Source of the DNA: Bdellovibrio sp. CG22_combo_CG10-13_8_21_14_all_39_27
Lineage (GTDB): Bacteria > Bdellovibrionota > Bacteriovoracia > Bacteriovoracales > Bacteriovoracaceae
Assembly (NCBI GenBank): GCA_002786715.1
Contig: PCTW01000024.1
Span: 1 to 62,425 of the forward strand
Length of the DNA stretch: 62,425 bases
Direction: 5' to 3'
Within the stretch, counting starts at the first letter, position 1. Each line of letters opens with the position of its first letter. Under the pieces are notes generated by a model that saw only the letters and a program-made list of their open reading frames with translations, was not told the origin of the DNA and did not search any database. Below are positions 46,529 through 56,211 of this stretch, piece by piece. The translations under genes and the position numbers were made by a program.

Positions 46529-49123
46529 ATGAAAATGAATCGTCTATTAGTATTAATTTTTTCACTGGTTCTAAGTTTACATTTGTATTCTGCGGACTCG
46601 GCAATTGAAGCTCAAGCAGGAGTAGAAGCTCAGCCTTGGGGTGCCGATGCCATGAGTGTTATTTCAAAAGCAAAGGATAAGAGTTTCGATTTCGTTCATG
46701 AACAAGTAGATGATGTTTCAAAACGAATAGGAATGTCGATTTTCGAAGAATTAACTCGTTTTGAACTCTTCAAAGTTGAGAAGAAGCATTTTGCTGGAAG
46801 TATCAACGTTCAAAGACGACTTTTTCCCAATTTTGATATTTTTGATAGTTATACAGTTGTTGATACATTTGAATTACCAAGCACTATCCCACTCCCAGCT
46901 CTTATTGATCCCAAGGAAATCGTCCCAGGAGTCTTAGGAGGGCTTACTTTTGGAGTCTATGGCAACTTAACAATTACAAATATCAGACAAGTAAGCCCTC
47001 TCAAAATGGAAAGGTTATTAACCTGGGCTTCTCTTAAAGATGAACTTACCCATCTCAATCCTAAAATTGCGAACGCCGACGAAGAAGTTAAAGAGTTAAT
47101 GTCTAAATACGATATCTCCAAAAAAGATCTCATAAAGCAAATAAAAGAAGCCAACAAAGAAGACAATGATTATGAATTGGATTCAAAATTAAGTAAGAAT
47201 ATTGTTGCGAATTATCTTGATGATACTGAAACAAAAGCGAGATTTGGAAAGATTGTAAATATATTCGCTTCTCCTCTTCGTCTACCTCTTGGATGGAAAG
47301 GCATGCAAAGGCTAACTCCTGGAGAGATTGTCTCGTATACTGCGAACGGACTTGTTCAATTAGCCGGAAATATTGGCTGGAATTATATGGCCGATGTTCC
47401 CCTTTTGTCTCCTCGTGGACAAGTGAGTCTCGTGACCTACCTCAATGGAACTTATAGAATTTCCATCATGAAAGAAGATGATCGCTTTTCGCAAGTCAAA
47501 CTGACAAGAATTGGAACCATGGGCGAAGGAGCTCATTTCTACCCCCTTCTATTTGGCTACAAACTCTTTGACGGTGTTGCTGTTATGGGTCTCAATGTTT
47601 CGAAAGAAATGTCTATCACTCCATTTCGTTTTAGTTTGAACAAGTCACGATCTGAAACGTTTGACCTTGTTTATCGTTACGACTTGACGACCGAATCTGG
47701 GAGAGATTGCTTTGACAAGGCCATTACCGGATTTTTTGCTTGTTCTGAGAATAATTTAAATAAAACAGTTGATGAAGATGAAGAACCAGGAGTTCAAAAA
47801 ATTGTTAGTTCAGTAACTAATGCAAAAAATTTTTGGAGAGATACACAATTTGAATTGAAATATCTGTTTAAACGTTATGCCAAGAGAGGAAAAACGTTTA
47901 CTCATGCAAAGATCATACTTCCTGATGGACAAGAAGAAGAAGCTCATTTTGTTAAGAATGGTTTTTCTACGAGAGAAAGAAACTGGAGTACTATTTTCGG
48001 AACGAATGAAGCACGTTCTCAAACATTTCAGGTATCACTGGATGAAAGTAAGTATGAAAAGGGCGATCCTGAAGGATTAACTCTTGAGCTCAAGTACTAC
48101 ATTCAAGATGATAGTACAACAGGAAGAGAGTTTAATCGCTACACAAATGAACTCAATGACCTCATTGGTCTAGATGGAATTGAGCATCGTATTTTTGCGA
48201 TCGCACCAACCTCTGTTCCTCTTATTCGTAAAAATCAAGATGGGATAGAAGAAGAGACGACAACGACCGCCCTATATGGAGATAGTCAATTTTATTTTAG
48301 ATTCCAATTCAACACGAATCATTTAAATAAATTCATTTATCAAACGGATAGTGATTTCAAGCGAACGCTTACTCAAGTTTATAAGCTTAAAAAAGAATAT
48401 CAAGTTCTAGAGGATGCTCTCAACAAAGATCAAAGCATTAAGCAATTTCGTTTCTTAAAAGCAAAGAAACTGTTTAAGAAATGGCTTATACTAAGAGATT
48501 CCAAATCCCTTGATGAACTTCATAAAAAAATCATCGACTTTGTTTACGAAGAAAAGGATGCCATCAAAGTTCTTAATATGATTCGCTGGTCTGTTCCAAA
48601 TGAAGAGTTTGCCTTTCATTACAACGCAAACAATAAATCATTTGGTAATAAATCTGATCAAGGTAATATCTTTTTTACCACTGATACTGTCACGGGCAGA
48701 GCATCTCCAAAAATTAACTTCGATACAATTGGTCCTCGTACAAAAGAAAGTGCAGAGGCAAAAGTGGTCAGTCTTGAATCGAAAAGATTAGAATCAGGTC
48801 TCATTGAACTCAACTTTGACTTGAGCATCGATCCATCATTTATTTTTATTGATCTTAAGAGGCATACTCTTCATATTGGCGCAGATGAGAATAGACTCAT
48901 TCTTCCAAACAAAAATCGCTTCGCTAAGGGCAAGAATACCTTGATCCTTGACCCTAAAAGTGAAGAAAAATGGATGAGAGAACTTTGCACTATTTTAAAA
49001 AATTCACATACCTTCAGATTGGGCTTGGCAATTGCTGACCAGGATCAAAAATGGAGCTCAATCAAGTCAACTGACTTCATTGTTCGTCATTTGACTAAGA
49101 ATCCTGATCTTCAAGGACCTTGA
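46529..49123 (+). CDS. Large secreted protein of unknown function (864 residues)
   Basis: Signal peptide (residues ~1-22, LHLYSADS) and a long mature protein rich in Lys/Asp/Glu with many aromatic and beta-strand segments. Cysteines are few. No enzyme motif recognised. It follows the receiver-repeat-ankyrin gene by 71 bases on the same strand and may be transcribed with it. Probably periplasmic or surface; perhaps specific to this lineage. Confidence 0.8.
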   Translation: MKMNRLLVLIFSLVLSLHLYSADSAIEAQAGVEAQPWGADAMSVISKAKDKSFDFVHEQVDDVSKRIGMSIFEELTRFELFKVEKKHFAGSINVQRRLFPNFDIFDSYTVVDTFELPSTIPLPALIDPKEIVPGVLGGLTFGVYGNLTITNIRQVSPLKMERLLTWASLKDELTHLNPKIANADEEVKELMSKYDISKKDLIKQIKEANKEDNDYELDSKLSKNIVANYLDDTETKARFGKIVNIFASPLRLPLGWKGMQRLTPGEIVSYTANGLVQLAGNIGWNYMADVPLLSPRGQVSLVTYLNGTYRISIMKEDDRFSQVKLTRIGTMGEGAHFYPLLFGYKLFDGVAVMGLNVSKEMSITPFRFSLNKSRSETFDLVYRYDLTTESGRDCFDKAITGFFACSENNLNKTVDEDEEPGVQKIVSSVTNAKNFWRDTQFELKYLFKRYAKRGKTFTHAKIILPDGQEEEAHFVKNGFSTRERNWSTIFGTNEARSQTFQVSLDESKYEKGDPEGLTLELKYYIQDDSTTGREFNRYTNELNDLIGLDGIEHRIFAIAPTSVPLIRKNQDGIEEETTTTALYGDSQFYFRFQFNTNHLNKFIYQTDSDFKRTLTQVYKLKKEYQVLEDALNKDQSIKQFRFLKAKKLFKKWLILRDSKSLDELHKKIIDFVYEEKDAIKVLNMIRWSVPNEEFAFHYNANNKSFGNKSDQGNIFFTTDTVTGRASPKINFDTIGPRTKESAEAKVVSLESKRLESGLIELNFDLSIDPSFIFIDLKRHTLHIGADENRLILPNKNRFAKGKNTLILDPKSEEKWMRELCTILKNSHTFRLGLAIADQDQKWSSIKSTDFIVRHLTKNPDLQGP

Positions 49124-49170
49124 TTCAAAGAGAGAATTCTGACAAGATAAGCGCATAAAAGGAGTTATCT

Positions 49171-49590
49171 ATGCGTTTTCTTCACACAATGATCAGAGTC
49201 AAGGATCTCGATGCTGCTTTAACTTTTTTCTGTCAAGACTTAGGACTCATCGAAATCCGAAGACAAGAATTTCCTGAAGGTAAATTTACACTAGTCTTTT
49301 TAAGTACCCATGAAGGTGCTCCCGAAATTGAATTGACTTATAATTGGGATCAATCAGAGCCATATAGCATCGGACGATTCTTTGGTCATATGGCCTTTGA
49401 GGTTGAAAACATCTATGAGACATGCCAACGACTCATGGATCGAGGGATCACTATTAATAGGCCTCCAAGAGATGGGTATATGGCCTTTATAAAGTCTCCT
49501 GATCAAGTTTCGATTGAATTATTACAAAAAGGACCTGCTCTAGCTAAGCAAGAGCCTTGGCTAAGTATGCCTAATACAGGAACATGGTAA
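49171..49590 (+). CDS. gloA: Glyoxalase I (lactoylglutathione lyase)
   Basis: Converts the hemithioacetal of methylglyoxal and glutathione to lactoylglutathione. The four metal ligands are in place: H5, E54, H73 and E116. The sequence matches family signatures ([57 protein letters not shown]). At 139 residues it is typical. AAAAGGAG lies 6-8 bases upstream of the ATG. It stops 3 bases from the convergent regulator gene. Confidence 0.94.
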   Translation: MRFLHTMIRVKDLDAALTFFCQDLGLIEIRRQEFPEGKFTLVFLSTHEGAPEIELTYNWDQSEPYSIGRFFGHMAFEVENIYETCQRLMDRGITINRPPRDGYMAFIKSPDQVSIELLQKGPALAKQEPWLSMPNTGTW

Positions 49591-49592
49591 TA

Positions 49593-50372
49593 CTAATGGA
49601 AAGTCTGATCTTTAGAAGAGCTGATATGGTCGAAATGATCGACAGCGATGAGTTGAAAGAAAGGAATTTCTCCAACATTTTTTGGATCATTGATTAATTG
49701 AGAAATTTTTTTCATCGCCTGTCTTTGAATTTTTAGCACTTCCCTATATGAATCTTCATTTATGGATTCCGACAGATTATAAAAAAGGTTTCTACTGATA
49801 TCTCGATTCTTTTTGGTATTAATGAATTGGGCGCAGGTTTTAAAATTTCGAGCAAAGACTTGATTACTCAAAGTAAATGATTTATAGCGCGCGTGAAGAG
49901 TACCGTTCTCTTCTATAATGAGATCCTTTGAAATTAACTTATCCAGCCGATCTAGGCCTATTATGCCAAGCATCTCACTCACTTTTAATCGACTTGTTCC
50001 GCTCGTATTGGCAGCAAGTTTATAAATGAGATAAGTAATTTCATCATTCAACTCTCGTTCGAGTTCTGGAATATGTTGATATTGACTATTTTGAGCTTGA
50101 ATTCCAAAAGTCTGACTGAGTTTTTCAGAAATGGGCCCAGGAAACATTTTTACTAATTCTGAAATTCTGCGCTCTTTTGTAATGGCCGCTAAAATTTCAA
50201 GAATCGTATCTCCGCATGGTTCCGTTTTGACTTGATCATTAAGAATTCTTCTCATAGTGGCTTCTGAGACTTCACTTCTCTTACTCAAAGCATTGACTGA
50301 TAGCTGTGGATGATCTTTTAAAAAAGAATTCATAACTTGTTTGATGTGGGCCAACACCAGACTATTGCTCAT
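49593..50372 (-). CDS. HTH regulator, TIGR02147-like
   Basis: A 259-residue protein beginning MSNSLVLAHIKQVMNSFLKD, with an N-terminal Cro/CI-type helix-turn-helix (SVNALSKRSEVSEATMRRI) and a helical C-terminal domain with a winged-helix-like segment (LKVSEMLGIIGLDRLDKLISKD). The architecture resembles the TIGR02147 proteins common in Bdellovibrio relatives. The frame extends upstream into the preceding gene, but ATG 50372 overlaps its stop (ATGA), with AAGGA about 10 bases before. Likely regulates the secreted-protein gene it is coupled to. Confidence 0.78.
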   Translation of the reverse strand: MSNSLVLAHIKQVMNSFLKDHPQLSVNALSKRSEVSEATMRRILNDQVKTEPCGDTILEILAAITKERRISELVKMFPGPISEKLSQTFGIQAQNSQYQHIPELERELNDEITYLIYKLAANTSGTSRLKVSEMLGIIGLDRLDKLISKDLIIEENGTLHARYKSFTLSNQVFARNFKTCAQFINTKKNRDISRNLFYNLSESINEDSYREVLKIQRQAMKKISQLINDPKNVGEIPFFQLIAVDHFDHISSSKDQTFH

Positions 50373-51250
50373 CGGCAGCTCGTCCTTGCTATAGATGTAG
50401 GCACTGGTAAGTCGCCATTTACCATTTCTGTATAACGAGATCTCATGCCCAGCCATCTTTCAACACGAGATTGAGCCGGAGATAAACTTCTAAAGACTTC
50501 TGGAGCAACTCTTAAATTAACAATCACTCTTCCGCTATCTATCTCTGAATTCCCCCAAGTAAATCGACCATTCCCACTGCCTTCTCCGCCATGGGCAAAG
50601 AAACCGTTTCCACTTCCTTCTCCACCTTTGTAAAATTCAGTCCAATCACGCTCGATGACTTCGCCAGCATCACAGTTAGGAGAGCGATAATCGATCATTA
50701 GACCATTGATCCCTTTCTCTTCTTTATCCCTTCCACCGCCTCTTTCATTTTCAAGCCGTGTTTCAATATCTTCAATTTGATAGGCTTCCGAATCAATAAT
50801 TTTAATACCGGCTTGCCAGAGGGCTCCGTAAACAAGCTTTTCTTGAGATGTCCCTTTTCTCTCCGTGACTACAGGATTGACCTTATCAATCATTGAATGT
50901 TCACAATCTGGAATTTCAAAGGGAGAACCATCATCTCTTTTAAGCTTATTCATCTTGAATATTTGAGCGCGAGTAAAAATTCTTTTTTTACCAAGATCGA
51001 TTCTTTCAATTTCTAAAATAGGTTTCTTTAAAAAGCGTGTTCTTACATCTGATTCGTTGCACTTTCCGTTTCGCTGCTCCCTTTCACAATAAGTAAAAAC
51101 GGGATTGCGTGGTCGAATATATCCCTTTTCATAGCAGTGTCTCTCAAGAGAAATCCAAGTTCCACCTGGATAACTTAGGGTCTGAGTAGCAAAAGCACTT
51201 CCCAGCATTAAAGTTTGAATCAAACCTAAAACAAATATTTTCATTAACAT
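50369..51250 (-). CDS. Secreted cysteine-rich protein with GGEGSGNG motifs
   Basis: A 293-residue protein with a signal peptide (residues 1-~22, GSAFA). The mature N-terminus has a cysteine module (GGTWISLERHCYEKG...CEREQRNGKC) that it shares with the 51382-51870 protein. In the second half the motif GGEGSGNG occurs twice. Coupled by ATGA to the HTH regulator downstream. ATG 51244 two codons on is an alternative start. Function unknown; periplasmic or secreted. Confidence 0.8.
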   Translation of the reverse strand: MLMKIFVLGLIQTLMLGSAFATQTLSYPGGTWISLERHCYEKGYIRPRNPVFTYCEREQRNGKCNESDVRTRFLKKPILEIERIDLGKKRIFTRAQIFKMNKLKRDDGSPFEIPDCEHSMIDKVNPVVTERKGTSQEKLVYGALWQAGIKIIDSEAYQIEDIETRLENERGGGRDKEEKGINGLMIDYRSPNCDAGEVIERDWTEFYKGGEGSGNGFFAHGGEGSGNGRFTWGNSEIDSGRVIVNLRVAPEVFRSLSPAQSRVERWLGMRSRYTEMVNGDLPVPTSIARTSCR

Positions 51251-51300
51251 AGTGGTACCAATTTGGAGTTGGGGCAGTCAATTTAAGGATAGTCATCGTG

Positions 51301-51334
51301 AAAAAAGTTCGTCATCCCATTCGAGATGACGAAC
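51301..51334 (-). terminator. Rho-independent terminator between tandem secreted-protein genes
   Basis: 10-bp stem GTTCGTCATC/GATGACGAAC (51307-51316 and 51325-51334), 8-base loop, followed on the minus strand by a T-run (51301-51306 read in reverse). It lies 48 bases after the stop of the 162-residue gene and upstream of the 293-residue gene, so that gene probably has its own promoter. Confidence 0.85.
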
Positions 51335-51381
51335 CCGTAAAGTATTGAAATAACGAAAGAGGGGCAGTCGTTATTTAATAA

Positions 51382-51870
51382 TTAGTTACAAGCTGGCACA
51401 GAGAAAGATTTCTTGAAAGCAACAGATGTACGGTTGTCATCTCTTCCAGAAACTCTGTAAACGTTTACCATCATTGAAAGAGGGTATGATCTAGTTACTG
51501 TTCTGTAGCTTGCACATGTATCGTGTTCACGACCAGTCCAACGAGTACACTCTTTCGCAGTATAAGTTGCTGGAGTTTCCAAAATGATCATTTCTGAATC
51601 AACACAACGATCATTGTCTCCACGGTGCTCCCAACGAAGACATCTTTCATAACGACCACCACGGATCATTTTTACGCCGTCATCGTTTGTATATTGGCAC
51701 TTGCCATAGATTGAAGAGAAAACAGATCCACCTTCAAAACGAACTTGTGGAAAATCGGCTTCGTATCCGTGAGCACGAACAATGTCTGACCAATCAGAGT
51801 TTGCGTTAATACGAGCTGCATTTACAGTGAAAGTGAGAGCGAGAGCTACTAAAGCCAAAAGTGTTTTCAT
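51382..51870 (-). CDS. Secreted cysteine-rich protein, paralogue of neighbour
   Basis: A 162-residue exported protein with a signal peptide (residues 1-~18, TVNAA). GGAGG lies 6 bases before ATG 51870, so a start 12 bases further upstream is rejected. The module GGSVFSSIYGKCQY...CLRWEHRGDNDRC aligns with that of the 293-residue protein, with the same Cys spacing pattern, indicating shared ancestry. Further Cys pairs follow. Transcription ends at the hairpin 51301-51334. Function unknown. Confidence 0.85.
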   Translation of the reverse strand: MKTLLALVALALTFTVNAARINANSDWSDIVRAHGYEADFPQVRFEGGSVFSSIYGKCQYTNDDGVKMIRGGRYERCLRWEHRGDNDRCVDSEMIILETPATYTAKECTRWTGREHDTCASYRTVTRSYPLSMMVNVYRVSGRDDNRTSVAFKKSFSVPACN

Positions 51871-52040
51871 ATCATCCTCCATAGATGTTTTTAGTTATGA
51901 GCAAACTCTATGGATCTTTTAATTATTTGTGGAGTTGATTGATCAATTGCTTACGATAATTTCGACGTGACGAATTTCAAAATAAGATTCTAAGCCTTTA
52001 ACCTTCGTCATGAATGTTAATCTAAATATAAATGACGAAT

Positions 52041-54551
52041 TTAAAGGTCGATTGTTCCAGGAATTGCCCCATCCTCTATTGAAGGAGCCTTTTGTTGATC
52101 GGAATATATTCTAGAGTAATAGGCATCAGGACCTTTTAAAGTTTCAACTTTTTGAAGAAAAACAACTTTTGTGTCATCAGCCATAAGGTTATAGAAAGCT
52201 TCAAAATTCTTTTGACCTCTTAAAAGCTTTATCATCATATTCTCTTTGTGTGACCAGCGATCTCTTAGCATAGACATAGTGGGGTCACTCTCGCCCATAT
52301 AATACCAACTCTCTTCATTCATTTCCTTCTTTAAACTGTTCTCACAAATTTGTATTCTTTTTGGTGAACGTTTGATCGTTTTTCCATCTTGATAATACTC
52401 GCCTTGAATATTAAGACAGCTTAAAGTGTTGGCTTCAAAACGAAGCCTTAACATATCAGCGTAGATGTTTCTGGTACGAGACAGACTTCCACGACTAGTT
52501 GAGCCAGTTGAAAGATCTTTCGATGTCATATAGGAAATGTCATACGATGTTTTAGCTCCTGCTGAAACGATTTTCAAAAAAGGAATCTCAAATTTCATAC
52601 CGATATCAGCACCAGTAGACCATCGACGAGAACGAGACTCACGTTCTGACTCTGATTGAAAAAAGAAAAAACCTGAACCAATATTAATCCGATCTGTGGA
52701 CGAGTAAACTCTTTCAGGGATCGAAGTTATTTTTTGAATATGCTTCAAACCTTTGACTTGTAAATATTTTTGAGGTTCTCTCATACACGAAGAGAATTTC
52801 GGATCTTGAACTGTTGAATCCCAGAAATAACCAACTTCAATTCGAGCTGGATAAATAACAGAACAAAATCGATTTAAATCTCGTGCAGAATATTGAGCTC
52901 TAATATAGTTTTGAAGTTCGTTCTCGTTCAAATTAATTTTTAATTCATTCACAGCCTGTTTTTGGGTTTTTATGACAAGAGACTCCATTCCTTCAACATT
53001 CTTATGAAGCTCGCGGTAAAGCTCCAATGGCGAAACTTTCCAATTGCTACTCAAAGTCCCCTCTTTCGTCAGTTTTACAGGAGAGGGATGGTTAAGCTTA
53101 TCTTGAACAGTTAGATTTAAAGATTCTAGTTTTTCTCCACTTTCAAAGCTTTCAAACTCCCTCATTCCTACACTAAACTGATGAGTAGAGGCATGGAATG
53201 GTCCAGTTACTATAGCATTGAGTTCAGGAGTATCCATGGCTTCAAGCTTGACGATGGCCAAAGTGCGAGTCACGGCCTTAGGAAAATCCACAAAAAGGAA
53301 AGGGAGTTCGATCGTTGTATTGATTTTTCCATCTCGAAGCTCGACAACCGAATCATAGCGAGAAAGCACATCAAAATCAGATAAATTAGTTGCATTAATT
53401 TCCATATCTCCTTGCTTGGGAGACAATAGAACAAATTGAATTCTAAATTGGCCATTAAACATTGGTCGAGGTCCAACGTCTCCACGAAACTCATGGCCAA
53501 AACTTAAAGAAGGCTCTAATTCAAGTTGATAAGACTTCACTAAAGAGAGTTCAAGAAATTCGTTTATTCTAAAGCCATCATCTTCGTTTCCTACAAACGT
53601 ATAGCGCATTTTATCTACAACGAGACGAGGCTTCTCTTCTGTTGCGGCCCGCGGAGCAGGACCTCTTCGATAATCCCAGAAAAACTCCCCTTTGATCTCA
53701 AAGGGATTAATTCCATAATCTCTAAGCAGCACTTTGTCTCCATGCTGAAGAGTAAGGGTTCTCTTTTTCCACGAATTTTCAGTCATTAATCGAAATTGAT
53801 CTTTATAGGCAAATTGAATACAACCTTGACCATCAACTTGGGTAGATTTCTTTTCAATTACCTTCTCATCACTTCTAATGACGACTTCAACAGATTGCCC
53901 TATAAGTCTATCCATTTTGATAAGTGATGACTTACTTTTGATACAAACATCGAGCTTTGAGATAAATTCCTGAACTTGAGTCGTCGAAGAATTCTTATTT
54001 GTAAAACCAACGAAACCGACTTTAAGATTTTCCAAACTCATGTTGTCATCTGCATCAGCTTTTCTTTCAGCAAGGACTTGTGAAGGATCGATATGTTCTA
54101 GATTAATGATGTTTCCATCATAAGGGTTGATTTGATACGAAACTACTTTTTTAAATTGGGGTGTGCGAGTAATTGAAATTTCTTTTGAGTATTTAGTAAA
54201 TTGTAAATTCCCATTTTCAGGTACAGAAACTTCTTGTGACCAAAATAAACATCCAGATGCATCTGCATAGCTCTGTTGCCCATCAATCGTCATTTCAATT
54301 CCTGAAAGCTTACTCAAAGTAGCACCATCAACAAAACAGGCCTTAATCAGGAATCTTTTATGAGTAACGACAGAGGAATGAAGAGAATTCAGAGATAAGG
54401 GAGTCACACTTTCTACCGATAATTGATTCAGAACAAGCGAAGACTGCGCTTCTGTAGACAAATGGATTTTGTCTTTTTTATTTCCACAGGCAACCAGCAA
54501 AAAAGCCGATAGCAGAAAAATCATTTTTTTCGGTTGTACCGAAAAGCCCAT
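52041..54551 (-). CDS. Large lipoprotein of unknown function (836 residues)
   Basis: Signal peptide with lipobox LVAC (lipidated C22 when starting at 54551). The ATG at 54551 has GGGG 6 bases upstream; the next methionine at residue 10 has none. Mature protein: beta-rich repeats of immunoglobulin-like flavour (several domains with cysteine and GCLFWSQ/GCIQFAYKD-type motifs near the C-terminal strand of each), then a basic C-terminal half with an Arg-Ser-rich turn. Probably an outer-membrane lipoprotein, perhaps an adhesin or scaffold. No enzymatic motif. Confidence 0.8.
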   Translation of the reverse strand: MGFSVQPKKMIFLLSAFLLVACGNKKDKIHLSTEAQSSLVLNQLSVESVTPLSLNSLHSSVVTHKRFLIKACFVDGATLSKLSGIEMTIDGQQSYADASGCLFWSQEVSVPENGNLQFTKYSKEISITRTPQFKKVVSYQINPYDGNIINLEHIDPSQVLAERKADADDNMSLENLKVGFVGFTNKNSSTTQVQEFISKLDVCIKSKSSLIKMDRLIGQSVEVVIRSDEKVIEKKSTQVDGQGCIQFAYKDQFRLMTENSWKKRTLTLQHGDKVLLRDYGINPFEIKGEFFWDYRRGPAPRAATEEKPRLVVDKMRYTFVGNEDDGFRINEFLELSLVKSYQLELEPSLSFGHEFRGDVGPRPMFNGQFRIQFVLLSPKQGDMEINATNLSDFDVLSRYDSVVELRDGKINTTIELPFLFVDFPKAVTRTLAIVKLEAMDTPELNAIVTGPFHASTHQFSVGMREFESFESGEKLESLNLTVQDKLNHPSPVKLTKEGTLSSNWKVSPLELYRELHKNVEGMESLVIKTQKQAVNELKINLNENELQNYIRAQYSARDLNRFCSVIYPARIEVGYFWDSTVQDPKFSSCMREPQKYLQVKGLKHIQKITSIPERVYSSTDRINIGSGFFFFQSESERESRSRRWSTGADIGMKFEIPFLKIVSAGAKTSYDISYMTSKDLSTGSTSRGSLSRTRNIYADMLRLRFEANTLSCLNIQGEYYQDGKTIKRSPKRIQICENSLKKEMNEESWYYMGESDPTMSMLRDRWSHKENMMIKLLRGQKNFEAFYNLMADDTKVVFLQKVETLKGPDAYYSRIYSDQQKAPSIEDGAIPGTIDL

Positions 54552-54751
54552 AGGATCCCCTTTTTGATCTTGATCTTTTATAGCAAAGAATAAGGTCTAT
54601 AAGTGAGATCCTGTGCTTTTTACACAGTGCAAGATGCCTATTGTATCAATGAGTTACACCTCAAAATCAAACCCTAACCTACTAAAATCTGGTAAGTTAA
54701 GTTTTTGTCAAATAAATTTTGAGGAGTTTCTCTAGGATCAGAAATGGATTC

Positions 54752-54784
54752 TGCTATAATGATCCAGCATTTCATGAGAAATGC
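54752..54784 (+). promoter_or_regulatory. Extended -10 promoter with adjacent hairpin
   Basis: TGCTATAAT (54752-54760) is an extended -10 element. Seven bases downstream lies a perfect 7-bp inverted repeat GCATTTC/GAAATGC (54767-54773, 54778-54784) with a 4-base loop. The start point would fall in or next to the repeat, and the AGGAGG of the next gene follows 15 bases later. The repeat could be an operator or an RNA hairpin affecting translation. Confidence 0.55.
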
Positions 54785-54807
54785 ATAGAAATTCATAGGA
54801 GGTATTC

Positions 54808-55125
54808 GTGCTCTTTGACGAAAATCTAAAGAATGAAGATATCAACATTGATTTTGCGGCCATCGACATTCAAGAAAGAAGTGAAATAGCGAAACTCTTT
54901 GATCGGCTGGAACGACTCTCTCCATCTCGCGGACGAATTTCATTTCAACTTGTAAAAGAAAATGATGTGTTTGTCTGTGCTCTCGAAATAAATGCACAAG
55001 GTTTTCAATTTGCAAAGTCGACTGTTCACGACGGAGCTCTCTCTGCAACCCAAGAAGTTCTTGGAAAGGCTTTCGAGGCCTTGACTGTTTGGAAGCAAAA
55101 TCGTTTTGAACAAAATGAAGTCTAA
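54808..55125 (+). CDS. Small protein of unknown function, HPF-like pattern
   Basis: A 105-residue protein starting at GTG 54808 with a strong AGGAGG 5 bases upstream. The second half (ALEINAQGFQFAKSTVHDGALSATQEVLGKAFEALTVW) has the strand-helix pattern of ribosome hibernation (S30AE) proteins, and the first half a helix, but it is too short and diverged to assign. TAATG overlap with the next gene indicates coupling. First gene of an operon with an acyltransferase and a JmjC protein. Confidence 0.75.
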   Translation: MLFDENLKNEDINIDFAAIDIQERSEIAKLFDRLERLSPSRGRISFQLVKENDVFVCALEINAQGFQFAKSTVHDGALSATQEVLGKAFEALTVWKQNRFEQNEV

Positions 55126-56141
55126 TGGCAAAAAATTATTCCGCAATTAAGTTCAAAGTCGCTGAAGATTTAGGTGATTGGATGGGGATTATTATCCCCA
55201 TTTTTTTTCCCGAAGAAAATCGCTTTGAGTATAAGTTTCTCCATCATCAGGATCATGATGGCATAAGTATGATGACAAAGCTGATGACAGGAAGAGGACT
55301 TGAAGTCCTTTCGCAACCGACTCTAAAAGAAACTCAAGTTCCAGGTCGCAGACATAGAATGCAACTTCTCTCACAATTTATTCAACTGACAAAAAAAGGT
55401 AATTTAAAGTGGAAACATAAGATAGCAAAAACGGGACGTCCCGATTGCTTTGCCCACATCTATCTCGATAGAACAGGTACAAAAGATCTAGAGAAACTGG
55501 CAAAAGATAAAGAAGTCACTTTAACAACTTGGATGCTATATCACTTAGACTTAGTCATTTCCAAAAATTTATTAGATGAAAGCTCAGATCGAAAATGGGT
55601 ACTCCCTCTTAATATGAGAACTCAAGCAACTCCACTTCAATCGGGAAACCATTCTGCTTCCATTATTTTGAATATAAAAAATAAATCGACACCTCAAGAA
55701 ATGCATCAACAGATGCGAAATTTTCTCAAAGCTCAATTGCAATGGGGTTCTTCACTTTACAGCAACATGGCAGGACTAATTGGTTATCGGGGGACGCGAT
55801 GGGTGGCAAAAAAGATAAAAGACGTAGGCACTGGTGTTTTTTCTAATCTTGGTCATTGGCCAGTAGGCCTCAATCAAGAAATTTCAGCAAGTCTCAAAAA
55901 TGAAGCATGGGGTGTCGTTGCTCCTGCCTCACAAGTTCTCCCAGTGGCAGCAGCGATGATCATTTGGGATGGACAGATTTCTCTTACTCTTCAATTTCAT
56001 CCGAGTCTCGAGGTATCCCCGCAACTTACTGAAACTCTCGCCTCTCAATGGATTCAGTCAGCACTTCGAGAAAACTATCAATTTCGACCATTTGAGCTAA
56101 ATCTTATTCATTATGAAAACCTTTCAATTCCAGAGACTTAA
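55125..56141 (+). CDS. HHxxxDG-motif acyltransferase (condensation/WS-DGAT superfamily)
   Basis: A 338-residue protein with the catalytic motif HHQDHDG at residues 40-46, the signature of CoA- or carrier-protein-dependent acyltransferases such as NRPS condensation domains, wax ester synthases and Pap proteins. A later LPLNMRTQ resembles the conserved PVN(L)R segment and VFSNLGHWP the SNxxGP-like segment. Only one half-size domain is evident, shorter than wax ester synthase. Starts in the stop of the small gene (TAATG). Substrate unknown; may acylate a protein or small molecule. Confidence 0.72.
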   Translation: MAKNYSAIKFKVAEDLGDWMGIIIPIFFPEENRFEYKFLHHQDHDGISMMTKLMTGRGLEVLSQPTLKETQVPGRRHRMQLLSQFIQLTKKGNLKWKHKIAKTGRPDCFAHIYLDRTGTKDLEKLAKDKEVTLTTWMLYHLDLVISKNLLDESSDRKWVLPLNMRTQATPLQSGNHSASIILNIKNKSTPQEMHQQMRNFLKAQLQWGSSLYSNMAGLIGYRGTRWVAKKIKDVGTGVFSNLGHWPVGLNQEISASLKNEAWGVVAPASQVLPVAAAMIIWDGQISLTLQFHPSLEVSPQLTETLASQWIQSALRENYQFRPFELNLIHYENLSIPET

Positions 56142-56211
56142 TCGCAGATTGGAAAAGCACTTCATTTATGGCAAGCTTTCCCATGTTAGGCCATAAGTCG
56201 GAGAGGATATT

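Noticed and set aside
54552-54751. tRNA or small RNA in the largest gene-free gap
   Set aside because: No cloverleaf, no GTTCRA loop and no terminator; only the promoter just downstream is convincing.
56166-56196. Inverted repeat TTATGGC...GCCATAA upstream of the JmjC gene
   Set aside because: The arms are 7 bp with a 17-base loop in AT-rich DNA, so it is likely chance; no T-run or promoter position supports it.
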